Part shown: in pieces, positions 1 through 6,726 of the stretch
Layout of the letters: each line of letters starts with the position of its first letter
Numbering within the stretch: the first letter of the stretch is position 1
NCBI GenBank assembly: GCA_041745395.1
Contig: JBGTIZ010000410.1
Coordinates: forward strand, 1 to 8,098
Direction of reading: 5' to 3'
DNA from: Hadersleviella sp041745395
GTDB lineage: Bacteria > Chloroflexota > Anaerolineae > Promineifilales > Promineifilaceae
Length of the DNA: 8,098 nucleotides
Made by a program: the position numbers and the translations under genes
Notes under the pieces: model-generated
The model's input: only the letters and a program-made list of their open reading frames with translations
Database searches by the model: none
What the model was told of the DNA's origin: nothing

Positions 1-114
1 AAAAGTCGGGTCCGTCTGACAGGCCTTGGCTAGCACGCGTACCACTTCTTACTTTTCACTCGATTACCAAACTGTTTACCTGAAGACCAAACTCCGCTGG
101 CCCCCTGACCCGCG

Positions 115-906
115 TCACTCCCAATTTTCGGGCGGTTCAGGCATACCAAGAATATGATAACCCGCATCCACATAGACCACTTCGCCCGTGATGCCACTGC
201 CCATGTCGCTGAGGAGCCAGAGCGCGGCGTTGCCCACCTCGTCTTGGTCTACGTTGCGGCGCAGAGGCGTGCGCTCTTCCGTGTATTTGAGCATTTTGCG
301 GAAACCCGCGATGCCGCTGGCGGCTAAGGTTTTGATAGGCCCTGCCGAAATGGCGTTGACGCGAATCCCTTCTGGCCCCAGGTCGGCGGCGAGGTAGCGG
401 GTGCTGGACTCGAGAGCGGCCTTAGCCACGCCCATCACGTTGTAATGGGGAAACACCTTTTCAGAGCCATAATAAGTAAGGGTGAGCATAGAGCCACCGT
501 GGGGCATGAGCGGGCGGGCGCGTTGGGCGAGGGCGACGAAGCTATAGGCACTAATATCAAGCGCGACTTGGAATCCATCGCGGCTTGTGTCTATAAAACG
601 GCCTTGTAAATCCTCTTGTTTGGCGAAACCAATGGCGTGGACAAGGATGTCCAGCGTGCCAAAATGCGCTTTGGCTTTGGCGAAGGTGTCGTCAATTTGG
701 GCGTCGTCGCTGACGTCGCACATTTCGACAAAGGTGCTGTTGATTTCGGCGGCGAGGGGGCGCACGCGCCGCTCAAGCTGGGGAATAGCGTAGCTGAGAC
801 CGATTTCCGCCCCGTGGGCGTGTAGAGCTTGGGCGATGCCCCAAGCAATGGAATATTTGTTGGCGAGGCCAAAGATAAGTGCTTTTTTGCCTTCTAGTAA
901 TTGCAT
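115..906 (-). CDS. fabI: Enoyl-[acyl-carrier-protein] reductase (NADH-type), FabI
   Basis: This enzyme performs the last step of each fatty-acid elongation cycle, reducing trans-2-enoyl-ACP with NAD(P)H in the cytosol. The 263-residue product has the usual FabI length and is a complete short-chain dehydrogenase/reductase fold. Visible features are the FabI-type nucleotide loop, with Gly13 followed by S19-I-A-W-G23, and D64-V65 after the third strand. HAIGFA follows at 90-95. The catalytic set is Tyr145 and Tyr155 with Lys162, giving the FabI Tyr-X6-Lys spacing rather than the Tyr-X3-Lys of ordinary SDRs. The SAGPIKTLAASGI segment typical of the substrate loop follows, and the C-terminus reads DAGYHILGM. 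The ATG is supported by a GGAG five bases upstream. The gene is co-directional with the upstream kinase, 158 bp away, with heptamer arrays between them. Its separate leader suggests its own promoter. Identification is very secure; cofactor preference is not readable. Confidence 0.96.
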   Translation of the reverse strand: MQLLEGKKALIFGLANKYSIAWGIAQALHAHGAEIGLSYAIPQLERRVRPLAAEINSTFVEMCDVSDDAQIDDTFAKAKAHFGTLDILVHAIGFAKQEDLQGRFIDTSRDGFQVALDISAYSFVALAQRARPLMPHGGSMLTLTYYGSEKVFPHYNVMGVAKAALESSTRYLAADLGPEGIRVNAISAGPIKTLAASGIAGFRKMLKYTEERTPLRRNVDQDEVGNAALWLLSDMGSGITGEVVYVDAGYHILGMPEPPENWE

Positions 907-911
907 GAAAA

Positions 912-915
912 CTCC
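912..915 (-). promoter_or_regulatory. Ribosome binding site of fabI
   Basis: GGAG on the minus strand lies five bases before the ATG at 904-906. It fixes the start. The heptamer array begins only seven bases further upstream, so the array lies in the fabI leader. Confidence 0.75.
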
Positions 916-922
916 GCTTGTT

Positions 923-964
923 GAATGGTAAATGATAAATGGTGAACGGTGAATGGTGAATGAA
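923..964 (-). repeat. Tandem 7-bp array in the fabI leader (six units)
   Basis: Six contiguous 7-bp units are seen. On the plus strand they read GAATGGT, AAATGAT, AAATGGT, GAACGGT, GAATGGT and GAATGAA. On the coding strand of fabI the consensus is ACCATTC, the same as in the array before the first permease gene and in the same orientation relative to the downstream gene. It resembles the short tandemly repeated repetitive (STRR) heptamers known from filamentous cyanobacteria. Function is unknown. Confidence 0.8.
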
Positions 965-1020
965 ATCCCGCGGGCAAGCTAGGAACAAATTGAGGTGGGT
1001 CGTGGGGTGGGTTAAATGAG

Positions 1021-1029
1021 TGTATACCA
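1021..1029 (-). promoter_or_regulatory. Possible extended -10 element for fabI
   Basis: On the minus strand the sequence reads TGG followed by TATACA, which fits an extended -10 (TGn plus a hexamer matching four of six positions). No convincing -35 is present. It lies in the spacer between the two heptamer arrays, about 115 bases before the fabI ATG. A weak candidate. Confidence 0.2.
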
Positions 1030-1042
1030 GAATTGTAGAGCA

Positions 1043-1091
1043 GTCATTGACCATTGACCATTAGCTATTGACCATCGAAAATTGACCATTC
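1043..1091 (+). repeat. Tandem 7-bp array overlapping the 3' end of the kinase gene (seven units)
   Basis: Seven contiguous units read on the plus strand: GTCATTG, ACCATTG, ACCATTA, GCTATTG, ACCATCG, AAAATTG and ACCATTC. Four of them lie wholly or partly inside the kinase gene and encode its last eight residues and stop codon. The array is inverted relative to the one at 923-964, so the two could pair across a 78-base spacer. Confidence 0.8.
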
Positions 1092-4000
1092 TTCCTTCCC
1101 TTTGGGGAGCCAGATAGTAAAGGTAACGCCTTGGTCGGGGTTGTTGTGGGCTTCGATGTAACCACGATGACGGGTGATTATTTCTTGGGAGATGGCTAAG
1201 CCAAGACCGGTGCCGGGTTGCTGTGTTTCGATGGCGGCCGTGCCTCGGAAGAACCGCTCAAAGAGATGTTCTTGGTCTTCTGCGGTGAGGCCGGGGCCGT
1301 TGTCACTGATGCGCAGATAAACCATGTGGGGTGTGTTGTCATCTTGTCCCACCGTCAGCGTTATTTTACCGTCACTGGGCGTGTAGGCAATGGCGTTGTG
1401 GACGAGGCCGGTGATGGCTTGTTGCAGGTGTTTGGTGTCGGCTCGGATGTGGAGATTGGTGGGGGGGGGAGACCAGGTGAGGGTGTGCTGGCTGGCCTGG
1501 GTATAGAGCGCGGGGAGGATGTCTTCGACCACGGCCGTGAGCGAAACTGGTTGCAACGTCATCACCGTAGACTCAGTGTCCAGCCGCGACAAATTAAGTA
1601 AATCTTGGATGAGCCGCGCCAGCCGCTCTGTTTCATGGTCTAGCACATCCAGATAACGAGCCGCCTTCTCTGGTTTGCCCCGCCGCAGGAGTGTCAGATA
1701 CGTTTTGATACTGGTCAGCGGGGTGCGTAATTCATGCGACACATTGGAAACAAACTCCGTTTTTAGCCGTTCCACCTCTTTTAAGTGGGTAATATCCGCT
1801 TGGACGACGACAAAACCACTCTGCGTGCCGAGGCTATCTGTGAGGGGGGTGACATTGACCGAGACGGTATAAGGTGTGCCATCGCGGTGGAGGCTGTCAA
1901 TTTCGCCCCGCCATACTCGTTTAGCCGAAATATGATGACGTAGGATTGTTATGGTCTGGTCTGAGATGGCGGGGGGGGCGTGGTAAAAGTGATCAATGGG
2001 TTGGCCGATGATTTCGTTGACAAGGTAGCCGCTTTGTCTGGCGACGGCTTCATTGGCATAGAGGATTTTGCCAGCGGGATCGGTGAAGAAAATTCCTTCC
2101 CCGGCCGTGTCGAGAATGGCTTGGGTGCGGTCTTTTTCCGCCTGTAGCTCGCCCGTGCGTTGCGCGATTCTGTCAGAAAGCTGGGCGGCGTAGAGTTGGG
2201 CATCTTCATAGAGGCCAGCTCTCTGCACGGCCGTGGAAAGCTGTCCCGCGATGGTTTGCAAGAAAGAAAAGTCATCTTCATTTAATGCCTCTACGTCATC
2301 AACAAAGCCCACCGTCATCAGGCCAATCACCTTTTCGTTGATGTGCATGGGCAAGCTGACTTGAGCAGTCAAGAATGGTTGTAAATTGGGGTGCGGTTCA
2401 TGCAGAAAGACACCTTGCCTGTGGTCTGTTTCCGGGGGCGAATGTAGTTCATCGAGGGGCAATCGGCTGGGTGTGGGCAGGCCCACGGCCGTGTAAAAAG
2501 AGGGATGCGGCACATAATAACGGCCAATTTCATCTAGCAAATAAAAGCCCACGTAATGTGGAAAACGCTGTTCCGCCAACACGGCCGTGGTTTGCGCCAG
2601 CAGTTCATCCAAGTACAAAGATTTGGTGCTAACCATCGTCACTTGGTTGATGATAGACAACTCGCTGATGCGCTGACTCAATTCGTCATACAGTCGCGCA
2701 TTTTCTAGGGCGATGGCCGCCTGATTGGCAAAAGCCAACACAATCCGCGCACTCTCGGCCGTGTACGCATTGGGGATGGTATGATCCACATTCAAAATGC
2801 CAATCACGCGATCCTTGATGCGCAAAAGGCAGTTAATAGAAGAGCGAATGACCTCGAACTTAGGCACAGGAACCCACTCTGGATCAGTTTGGGTGTCCGC
2901 TACGACGCGATACGGTTGCCCGTTGTTTATAATGTGCGACACATACTCAGACCCTAGCTGATTGACCACGCGCTCTACATCAGACCATTCTTCAAAGCCG
3001 CGCATAGCGGCCAAAAACAACCGCTCTTGCTGGGCATCATAAAGCTGAATCGTCACCTTTTTATAATCAATAACTTTATCCAGCAGGTCAAAAATTTGCT
3101 CGTAAACTTCATCTAGCGTGTATTCACTGGTGAGCAACGAGCCGACTTGGCGCAGGGTTTTGGCGAGGTTAAGTTGGCTTTGCTCCGCTTCACGCAGGCG
3201 GGCATTTTGCAGGGCGACCGCGCCATAATTGCCAATGGATTGTGTCAGGTTTATTTCTTGGCGGGTGAAGTGGCGGGGCTGGTCGTTGACGGTGACATGT
3301 AACATGCCCACCACACGGCTGTGGACACGCATCGGCACAGCCAACAGCGAACGTATCCCCTGCTTTACCCTCTGCAACGAATGCTCAGTTAACCCCTCCA
3401 CCTTTTGCAAATCATACACAGCCAACGGCTCATTCTGCGCCAAGGCTTGGCGCGTTATCGTTGTTTTCTCTAGGGGGAAGCCATTCTCCTGCCGCATCAA
3501 AGCAGACAAGGCTTGGGTATCCTCCTCATGCACCCAGCTTCGCAGATGATAGGCATGTGTCAACGCATCGTTAAACAAGAAGACATGACAATTGGTGACA
3601 TCTGGCAAGAGTTCCATCACCGCTTGCACCACACTTTCCAAAATTTTGTCCTGCTCATTGTCCTCAATAATGGCTGTCGCCAAAGAGACCAGCACCTCTG
3701 CCCCCCGTCGTCGCCGCGTTTCCTGTTGAAACAAGTGGCTATTGTCCACGGCCAACCCCACAAACGCCGCCAAAGTCTCTATCACACGCCCATCATTTTG
3801 GTCAAAAGCATACGGCTGACGTGACTGCAACGAAATGACCCCCACCGCTTTTTGCCCAACAATGAGCGGTGTACTCAGCCAAGTGCGTGGCGGCGTTTCG
3901 GACACGCGCTGGAGAGCAGTAGGTGGTTCCTGCACGGTCATGTCTTCTATAAAAACAGTTTTCTTTTGGCGGATAACCCAGCCCGTTGCTCCAGCTTCTT

Positions 4001-5231
4001 CCAGAGGCAAGCGTAATCCTTGGGGAATATTGTCCATGGGCTGACCATCTTCTAGAGCCAGCGCAATTTCAACCATATCCGCCTCCGCATCATACAGCGT
4101 GGCGATGAAAATATCGGGGGCAAAGAGTGTCTTAATATGCTCATACAGTTTACCCATTAGCACCGCTGGCTCGAGCGTTTCGGAGAGCGAGATAGCCATC
4201 GCAAAAAGCTCGCGCAGTTCGCTGGCTTGGCGTTGCAAGGTTTTGGTTAAATTTTCCGCGTTATGCCTTTGTTTTTGCTCCGCCTGTACCAGCCGCTGAA
4301 TCTCCACGGCCGCGCCTAGAATACTGGCCATAGACATAAACGCCTCAATTTCACCCTGGCTCCAAATATACGTCGGCCGCTCTTCCGTTAGCTCCAAGAT
4401 ACCCCACCAGCGCCCGCCACTAAACACGGGAATCAAAGCCAATAATTGGGTACCAGGCAGGGTGCGCTTGACAAAATCTGCCTCGGCCGTGGGCAGGGTT
4501 TCCACCATGCTGGTTAGCACTTCTCCCTGTGACAAATGGTCAACCCACCGCGACAACCCTTCCTCCGCGTAACAAAATGGCTCCGACATACTGCGCGGCT
4601 CGTGTTGCTTGCGCGACACAACCCATTCATAAAATAGGTTTGCCTGTAGCTCACATGCGCTGTCCTGTGGATACTCATCTCGCTTGGTTTTGTTTTCTAG
4701 CAAACGCACGCGGGAAACATCAAATTGGGGGCACAAAGCGGTCAGCAGTTCCTGCACCGTACCCGTTTCTATTTTGGCATAAAATTGCTGTGCCAAATGC
4801 CCCAACGCCTCTAGCAGTCGCTCGCGTCGCGCCACATAGGGCGGACGCTGGTTTCGTTGCTGAGTCGCTAACGCCTCTTTTATCGTTTCTTGTAGTTTGG
4901 CTGTATCTGGCTTGGCAATGTAGTGGTCAGCACCTAGCTTGAAGCAGGGGGCAATAAGGCGTGCGTCTCGCTCGGCCGCGTACAGGATAATGGTGCTGGT
5001 CGGCCATGTTTGGCGCACCATCAGCAGGACTTGCTGAATATCTAGCCAAGCGAGATGCACATCGGTTATAACGAGGTTGATTTTTTCTTGTTTGAGCGAT
5101 TTTTTGAATGAGTCGAGGGAGTCCACGGCCGTGGTTGATAGCAGGCGCGTCTCGTCCTGAAACGACGCTACAACCGCTACCGTTTGGTTCACATCCTGCC
5201 CAAGCAATAACACATTGATCAATTGATTCAT
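1065..5231 (-). CDS. Soluble multi-GAF/PAS sensor histidine kinase with an N-terminal receiver-like domain
   Basis: This 1388-residue kinase has no signal peptide or membrane segment, so it should sense cytosolic cues. Domains in order are: receiver-like (about 1-120, Asp57 and Lys107 present); five GAF domains (about 135-313, 345-500, 510-680, 690-848 and 858-1010) joined by short coiled-coil linkers; PAS (about 1030-1148); HisKA with phospho-accepting His1166 in SHELRTPL; and HATPase_c with N-box Asn1279, DNGPGL from Asp1310, the FERFFR segment and GTGLGLA from Gly1340. The catalytic motifs are intact, so autophosphorylation is expected. In the receiver, the acidic pair is poor (LLGQD) and the usual Thr/Ser is Ala85. 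No cognate response regulator is in the window. Residues 1381-1388 come from a heptamer array. The ATG at 5229-5231 has only a weak G-rich ribosome site (GGGGCAGG touching the start). Ligands are unknown; none of the GAF domains can be called a phytochrome or cyclic-nucleotide binder from sequence alone. Confidence 0.93.
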   Translation of the reverse strand: MNQLINVLLLGQDVNQTVAVVASFQDETRLLSTTAVDSLDSFKKSLKQEKINLVITDVHLAWLDIQQVLLMVRQTWPTSTIILYAAERDARLIAPCFKLGADHYIAKPDTAKLQETIKEALATQQRNQRPPYVARRERLLEALGHLAQQFYAKIETGTVQELLTALCPQFDVSRVRLLENKTKRDEYPQDSACELQANLFYEWVVSRKQHEPRSMSEPFCYAEEGLSRWVDHLSQGEVLTSMVETLPTAEADFVKRTLPGTQLLALIPVFSGGRWWGILELTEERPTYIWSQGEIEAFMSMASILGAAVEIQRLVQAEQKQRHNAENLTKTLQRQASELRELFAMAISLSETLEPAVLMGKLYEHIKTLFAPDIFIATLYDAEADMVEIALALEDGQPMDNIPQGLRLPLEEAGATGWVIRQKKTVFIEDMTVQEPPTALQRVSETPPRTWLSTPLIVGQKAVGVISLQSRQPYAFDQNDGRVIETLAAFVGLAVDNSHLFQQETRRRRGAEVLVSLATAIIEDNEQDKILESVVQAVMELLPDVTNCHVFLFNDALTHAYHLRSWVHEEDTQALSALMRQENGFPLEKTTITRQALAQNEPLAVYDLQKVEGLTEHSLQRVKQGIRSLLAVPMRVHSRVVGMLHVTVNDQPRHFTRQEINLTQSIGNYGAVALQNARLREAEQSQLNLAKTLRQVGSLLTSEYTLDEVYEQIFDLLDKVIDYKKVTIQLYDAQQERLFLAAMRGFEEWSDVERVVNQLGSEYVSHIINNGQPYRVVADTQTDPEWVPVPKFEVIRSSINCLLRIKDRVIGILNVDHTIPNAYTAESARIVLAFANQAAIALENARLYDELSQRISELSIINQVTMVSTKSLYLDELLAQTTAVLAEQRFPHYVGFYLLDEIGRYYVPHPSFYTAVGLPTPSRLPLDELHSPPETDHRQGVFLHEPHPNLQPFLTAQVSLPMHINEKVIGLMTVGFVDDVEALNEDDFSFLQTIAGQLSTAVQRAGLYEDAQLYAAQLSDRIAQRTGELQAEKDRTQAILDTAGEGIFFTDPAGKILYANEAVARQSGYLVNEIIGQPIDHFYHAPPAISDQTITILRHHISAKRVWRGEIDSLHRDGTPYTVSVNVTPLTDSLGTQSGFVVVQADITHLKEVERLKTEFVSNVSHELRTPLTSIKTYLTLLRRGKPEKAARYLDVLDHETERLARLIQDLLNLSRLDTESTVMTLQPVSLTAVVEDILPALYTQASQHTLTWSPPPTNLHIRADTKHLQQAITGLVHNAIAYTPSDGKITLTVGQDDNTPHMVYLRISDNGPGLTAEDQEHLFERFFRGTAAIETQQPGTGLGLAISQEIITRHRGYIEAHNNPDQGVTFTIWLPKGKEEWSIFDGQ
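1461..1469 (-). other. Poly-C tract (C9) inside the kinase gene
   Basis: Nine consecutive G on the plus strand give C9 in the coding strand, encoding Pro1255-1257 between HisKA and the ATP-binding domain. A second run of eight lies at 1971-1978, in the PAS region (Pro1086-1087). Slippage at either site would remove the catalytic domain. The frame is intact here. Confidence 0.6.
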
Positions 5232-5279
5232 CCTGCCCCATGTTTGACAAGAACCGTAATGACGTAAACCCTAGCGATT

Positions 5280-5291
5280 TTTCTCGAGAAA
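5280..5291. promoter_or_regulatory. 12-bp perfect palindrome upstream of the kinase gene, possible operator
   Basis: TTTCTCGAGAAA is perfectly self-complementary and lies 48 bases before the kinase ATG. If the candidate promoter at 5308-5334 is real, the palindrome would fall just downstream of its start point, where a repressor could act. A chance occurrence is possible. Confidence 0.3.
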
Positions 5292-5307
5292 CTCAACGAC
5301 TATGTTC

Positions 5308-5334
5308 ATTTTAACACAACTAAACGAGTCTCAA
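5308..5334 (-). promoter_or_regulatory. Possible sigma-70-type promoter for the kinase gene
   Basis: On the minus strand TTGAGA (5329-5334) is followed after 15 bases by TAAAAT (5308-5313). Each hexamer resembles the consensus, but the spacing is two bases short of the optimum. The -10 is about 75 bases before the kinase ATG. Confidence 0.25.
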
Positions 5335-5378
5335 GCTTATTGTCGTTATTTTCACGTACCCATACGGTTGTCATTTTT

Positions 5379-5547
5379 GGGCATGGCTCATAAATCCCTT
5401 CAAAGTTACCTTCACACTTCCGCTTCGTCGTGGCCTGCGGCCGCCCAAACGAAAAAAAACCCCTTTATAATGGTCGAGCCGCCGCAGGCGGCGAGGCGTG
5501 TAGCCGCGATTTGCTCACCAACTGTAAAGGTAACTTGCACCATGCCC
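5379..5547. repeat. Outer inverted repeat around repeat element copy 1
   Basis: The inner arms are 5403-5415 and 5524-5536, matching at 12 of 13 positions. The outer arms GGGCATGG (5379-5386) and CCATGCCC (5540-5547) match perfectly, with unequal spacing to the inner arms (16 and 3 bases). The composite element at 5422-5497 sits between them. The arms are unrelated in sequence to those around copy 2. Confidence 0.5.
5422..5497 (+). repeat. Composite palindromic repeat element, copy 1 (internally deleted)
   Basis: The first 21 bases are identical to 7783-7803 of copy 2. The next 16 bases match 7846-7861, and the last 22 bases, containing the GCCGCC-gca-GGCGGC hairpin, match the end of copy 2. 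A 42-base block of copy 2 (7804-7845), carrying the left arm of its central palindrome, is missing here. The ends form an imperfect terminal inverted repeat built on GCTTCGTCG / GCCTCGCCG followed by CCTGCGGC. It looks like a small non-autonomous element or a REP-like repeat; no transposase is nearby. Confidence 0.7.
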
Positions 5548-5721
5548 ATTTTTGTTGAAGTAAACAGGGTGCGTTACACGGCCGTGGGTTCAAGCACACA
5601 TCCGTTTTGCATACAGCCCCCCGTGCGCTAAGCTTACGCCGCCGAGCAGGAAAACGGTGTGCCCCAACAGTGACGCCGTTAATCCATGACGCTAGACCCT
5701 GATGAATAGCTACCAAGAGAC

Positions 5722-5763
5722 GCCATTCACCATTAACTATTCACCATTCACCATTTACAATTC
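5722..5763 (+). repeat. Tandem 7-bp array in the leader of the first permease gene (six units)
   Basis: Six contiguous units are seen: GCCATTC, ACCATTA, ACTATTC, ACCATTC, ACCATTT and ACAATTC. The array ends 28 bases before the ribosome site. Consensus and orientation relative to the gene match the array in the fabI leader. Confidence 0.8.
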
Positions 5764-5791
5764 AAAACAATCCCGACCTTTCTCAAAAATC

Positions 5792-5798
5792 AAAGGGG
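5792..5798 (+). promoter_or_regulatory. Ribosome binding site deciding the TTG start of the first permease
   Basis: AAAGGGG lies six bases before TTG at 5805-5807. No in-frame ATG or GTG gives a full first membrane segment, so this site decides the start. Confidence 0.65.
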
Positions 5799-5804
5799 TT
5801 CGAC

Positions 5805-6722
5805 TTGTTAAAATTCATTTTACGCAGGCTCCTTTTGCTTATCATCATCCTGCCCCTTTTACACGCGGCCGGCTACAACTACGCCCTTCTTTTCTATACC
5901 CAAACTCGCCCCAATCGTCCCCCCCACGACCATTTGCCCTATCCTGAATACCTGCGCCACGCCCTGCAAACGGGTGAATGGGGCGAAATTGGGCGCATCC
6001 CCATTTGGGAGTTTGTGGCGCAACCATTTCTGAACAGCCTTGTTCTGGTTGTTATCGCCCTTTTCATCACCCTGCTGGGCGGCGTTTTGATTGGCGTTTT
6101 CTCTGTTTCGCGGCACACCAAGCGCATCTCGCCCGCTGGCCTCTTATTGACCACGGCCGGGGCTTCCATTCCCGGCTTTCTGCTGGGCGGGGTGGTTATC
6201 ACCGTTATCATCTACCAAATTTTATACAACAGTTGGAGCCGCTCCCCGATTCCCCTATCTGGCTTTGGGCTAGATATTCAGCATTTGGCCTTGCCCCTGC
6301 TGGTGCTGGCCGTGCGCCCCACCCTGCACTTCGCCAAAATGACGGCCAGCCTGCTGGAGCATGAACTGCATCAGGAGTATGTGCGCGTGGCGCGGAGCAA
6401 GGGGCTAACGTGGTTACATGTCTACTGGAAACATGCGTTTCGCAACATTATCGCCCCTCTGACCACGGTCATGGGACAGGCCACGCGCTTTATTGTGGCG
6501 GGGTTGCTCATTGTGGAGATGATGTTTTTGTGGCCAGGCTTGGGTCGTTTTTTTGTGTACGCGGTGGCCGCCAATGAAAATATACGGGGACAACATCAGT
6601 TTTATGGCAATCCCTATTTGCTGGCCGCCTTGGCGGTCTTAATCGGCCTGATGTTGCTTACGGCCGACCTTATCGCTGGGGCAGCGGCTTATCAAGCCGA
6701 CCCGCGCATTCGTGACGTGTAG
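5805..6722 (+). CDS. Peptide/nickel-type ABC transporter permease, DppB/OppB family
   Basis: This is one of two inner-membrane channel subunits of a binding-protein-dependent importer. The 305-residue product starts with the classic FILRRLLLL first helix (about 8-28). Further hydrophobic segments lie at about 75-99, 112-139, 158-175, 227-250 and 270-293, giving six in all. The EAA loop that docks on the ATPase runs from about 187 to 215 (EYVRVARSKGL, then KHAFRN). IVEMMFLWPGLGRF near 236-249 and the DPRIRDV end are family hallmarks. The extracytoplasmic stretch after helix 1 (about 30-70) looks shorter than in many DppB proteins, so the protein is compact. The TTG start is supported by AAAGGGG six bases upstream. 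The gene ends four bases before the preferred start of the next permease, so the two are surely co-transcribed. The substrate cannot be told; peptides are typical, but nickel, sugars and others occur in this family. Confidence 0.9.
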   Translation: MLKFILRRLLLLIIILPLLHAAGYNYALLFYTQTRPNRPPHDHLPYPEYLRHALQTGEWGEIGRIPIWEFVAQPFLNSLVLVVIALFITLLGGVLIGVFSVSRHTKRISPAGLLLTTAGASIPGFLLGGVVITVIIYQILYNSWSRSPIPLSGFGLDIQHLALPLLVLAVRPTLHFAKMTASLLEHELHQEYVRVARSKGLTWLHVYWKHAFRNIIAPLTTVMGQATRFIVAGLLIVEMMFLWPGLGRFFVYAVAANENIRGQHQFYGNPYLLAALAVLIGLMLLTADLIAGAAAYQADPRIRDV

Positions 6723-6726
6723 TCTT

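Larger units (their letters stand above)
5232..5804. other. Divergent intergenic region between the kinase and permease genes
   Basis: I see no credible gene in these 573 bases; the open frames here run through the repeat element and lack ribosome sites. From left to right the region holds: a 12-bp palindrome (5280-5291), a weak minus-strand promoter (5308-5334), a composite palindromic element (5422-5497) inside an outer inverted repeat (5379-5547), one CACGGCCGTG copy (5577-5586), a 7-bp array (5722-5763) and the ribosome site of the first permease gene. Positions 5590-5720 show nothing further that I recognise. Confidence 0.7.

Noticed and set aside
1..114. Possible gene remnant or fabI terminator
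   Set aside because: No coding signal or convincing stem with a T run is visible; the only T run on the minus strand is at the very edge without a stable stem.
4529..4942. Plus-strand open frame of 137 codons antisense to the kinase
   Set aside because: It lies fully inside a strongly supported domain-bearing gene and shows no independent signals.
5244..5249. TTGACA on the plus strand as a -35
   Set aside because: No -10-like hexamer lies 16-18 bases downstream.
5466..5471. TATAAT inside repeat element copy 1 as a plus-strand promoter for the permeases
   Set aside because: No -35-like hexamer is found at a suitable distance, and the start codon is over 300 bases downstream.
5302..5631. Plus-strand open frame of 109 codons in the divergent region
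   Set aside because: It has no ribosome site, runs straight through repeat element copy 1 and encodes a low-complexity, unrecognisable peptide.
5465..5716. Minus-strand open frame of 83 codons in the same region
   Set aside because: It overlaps the repeat element and the other open frame, has no ribosome site, and the peptide has no domain character.
5722..5763. CRISPR array reading of the short repeats
   Set aside because: The units are contiguous 7-mers with no spacers and no cas genes nearby.
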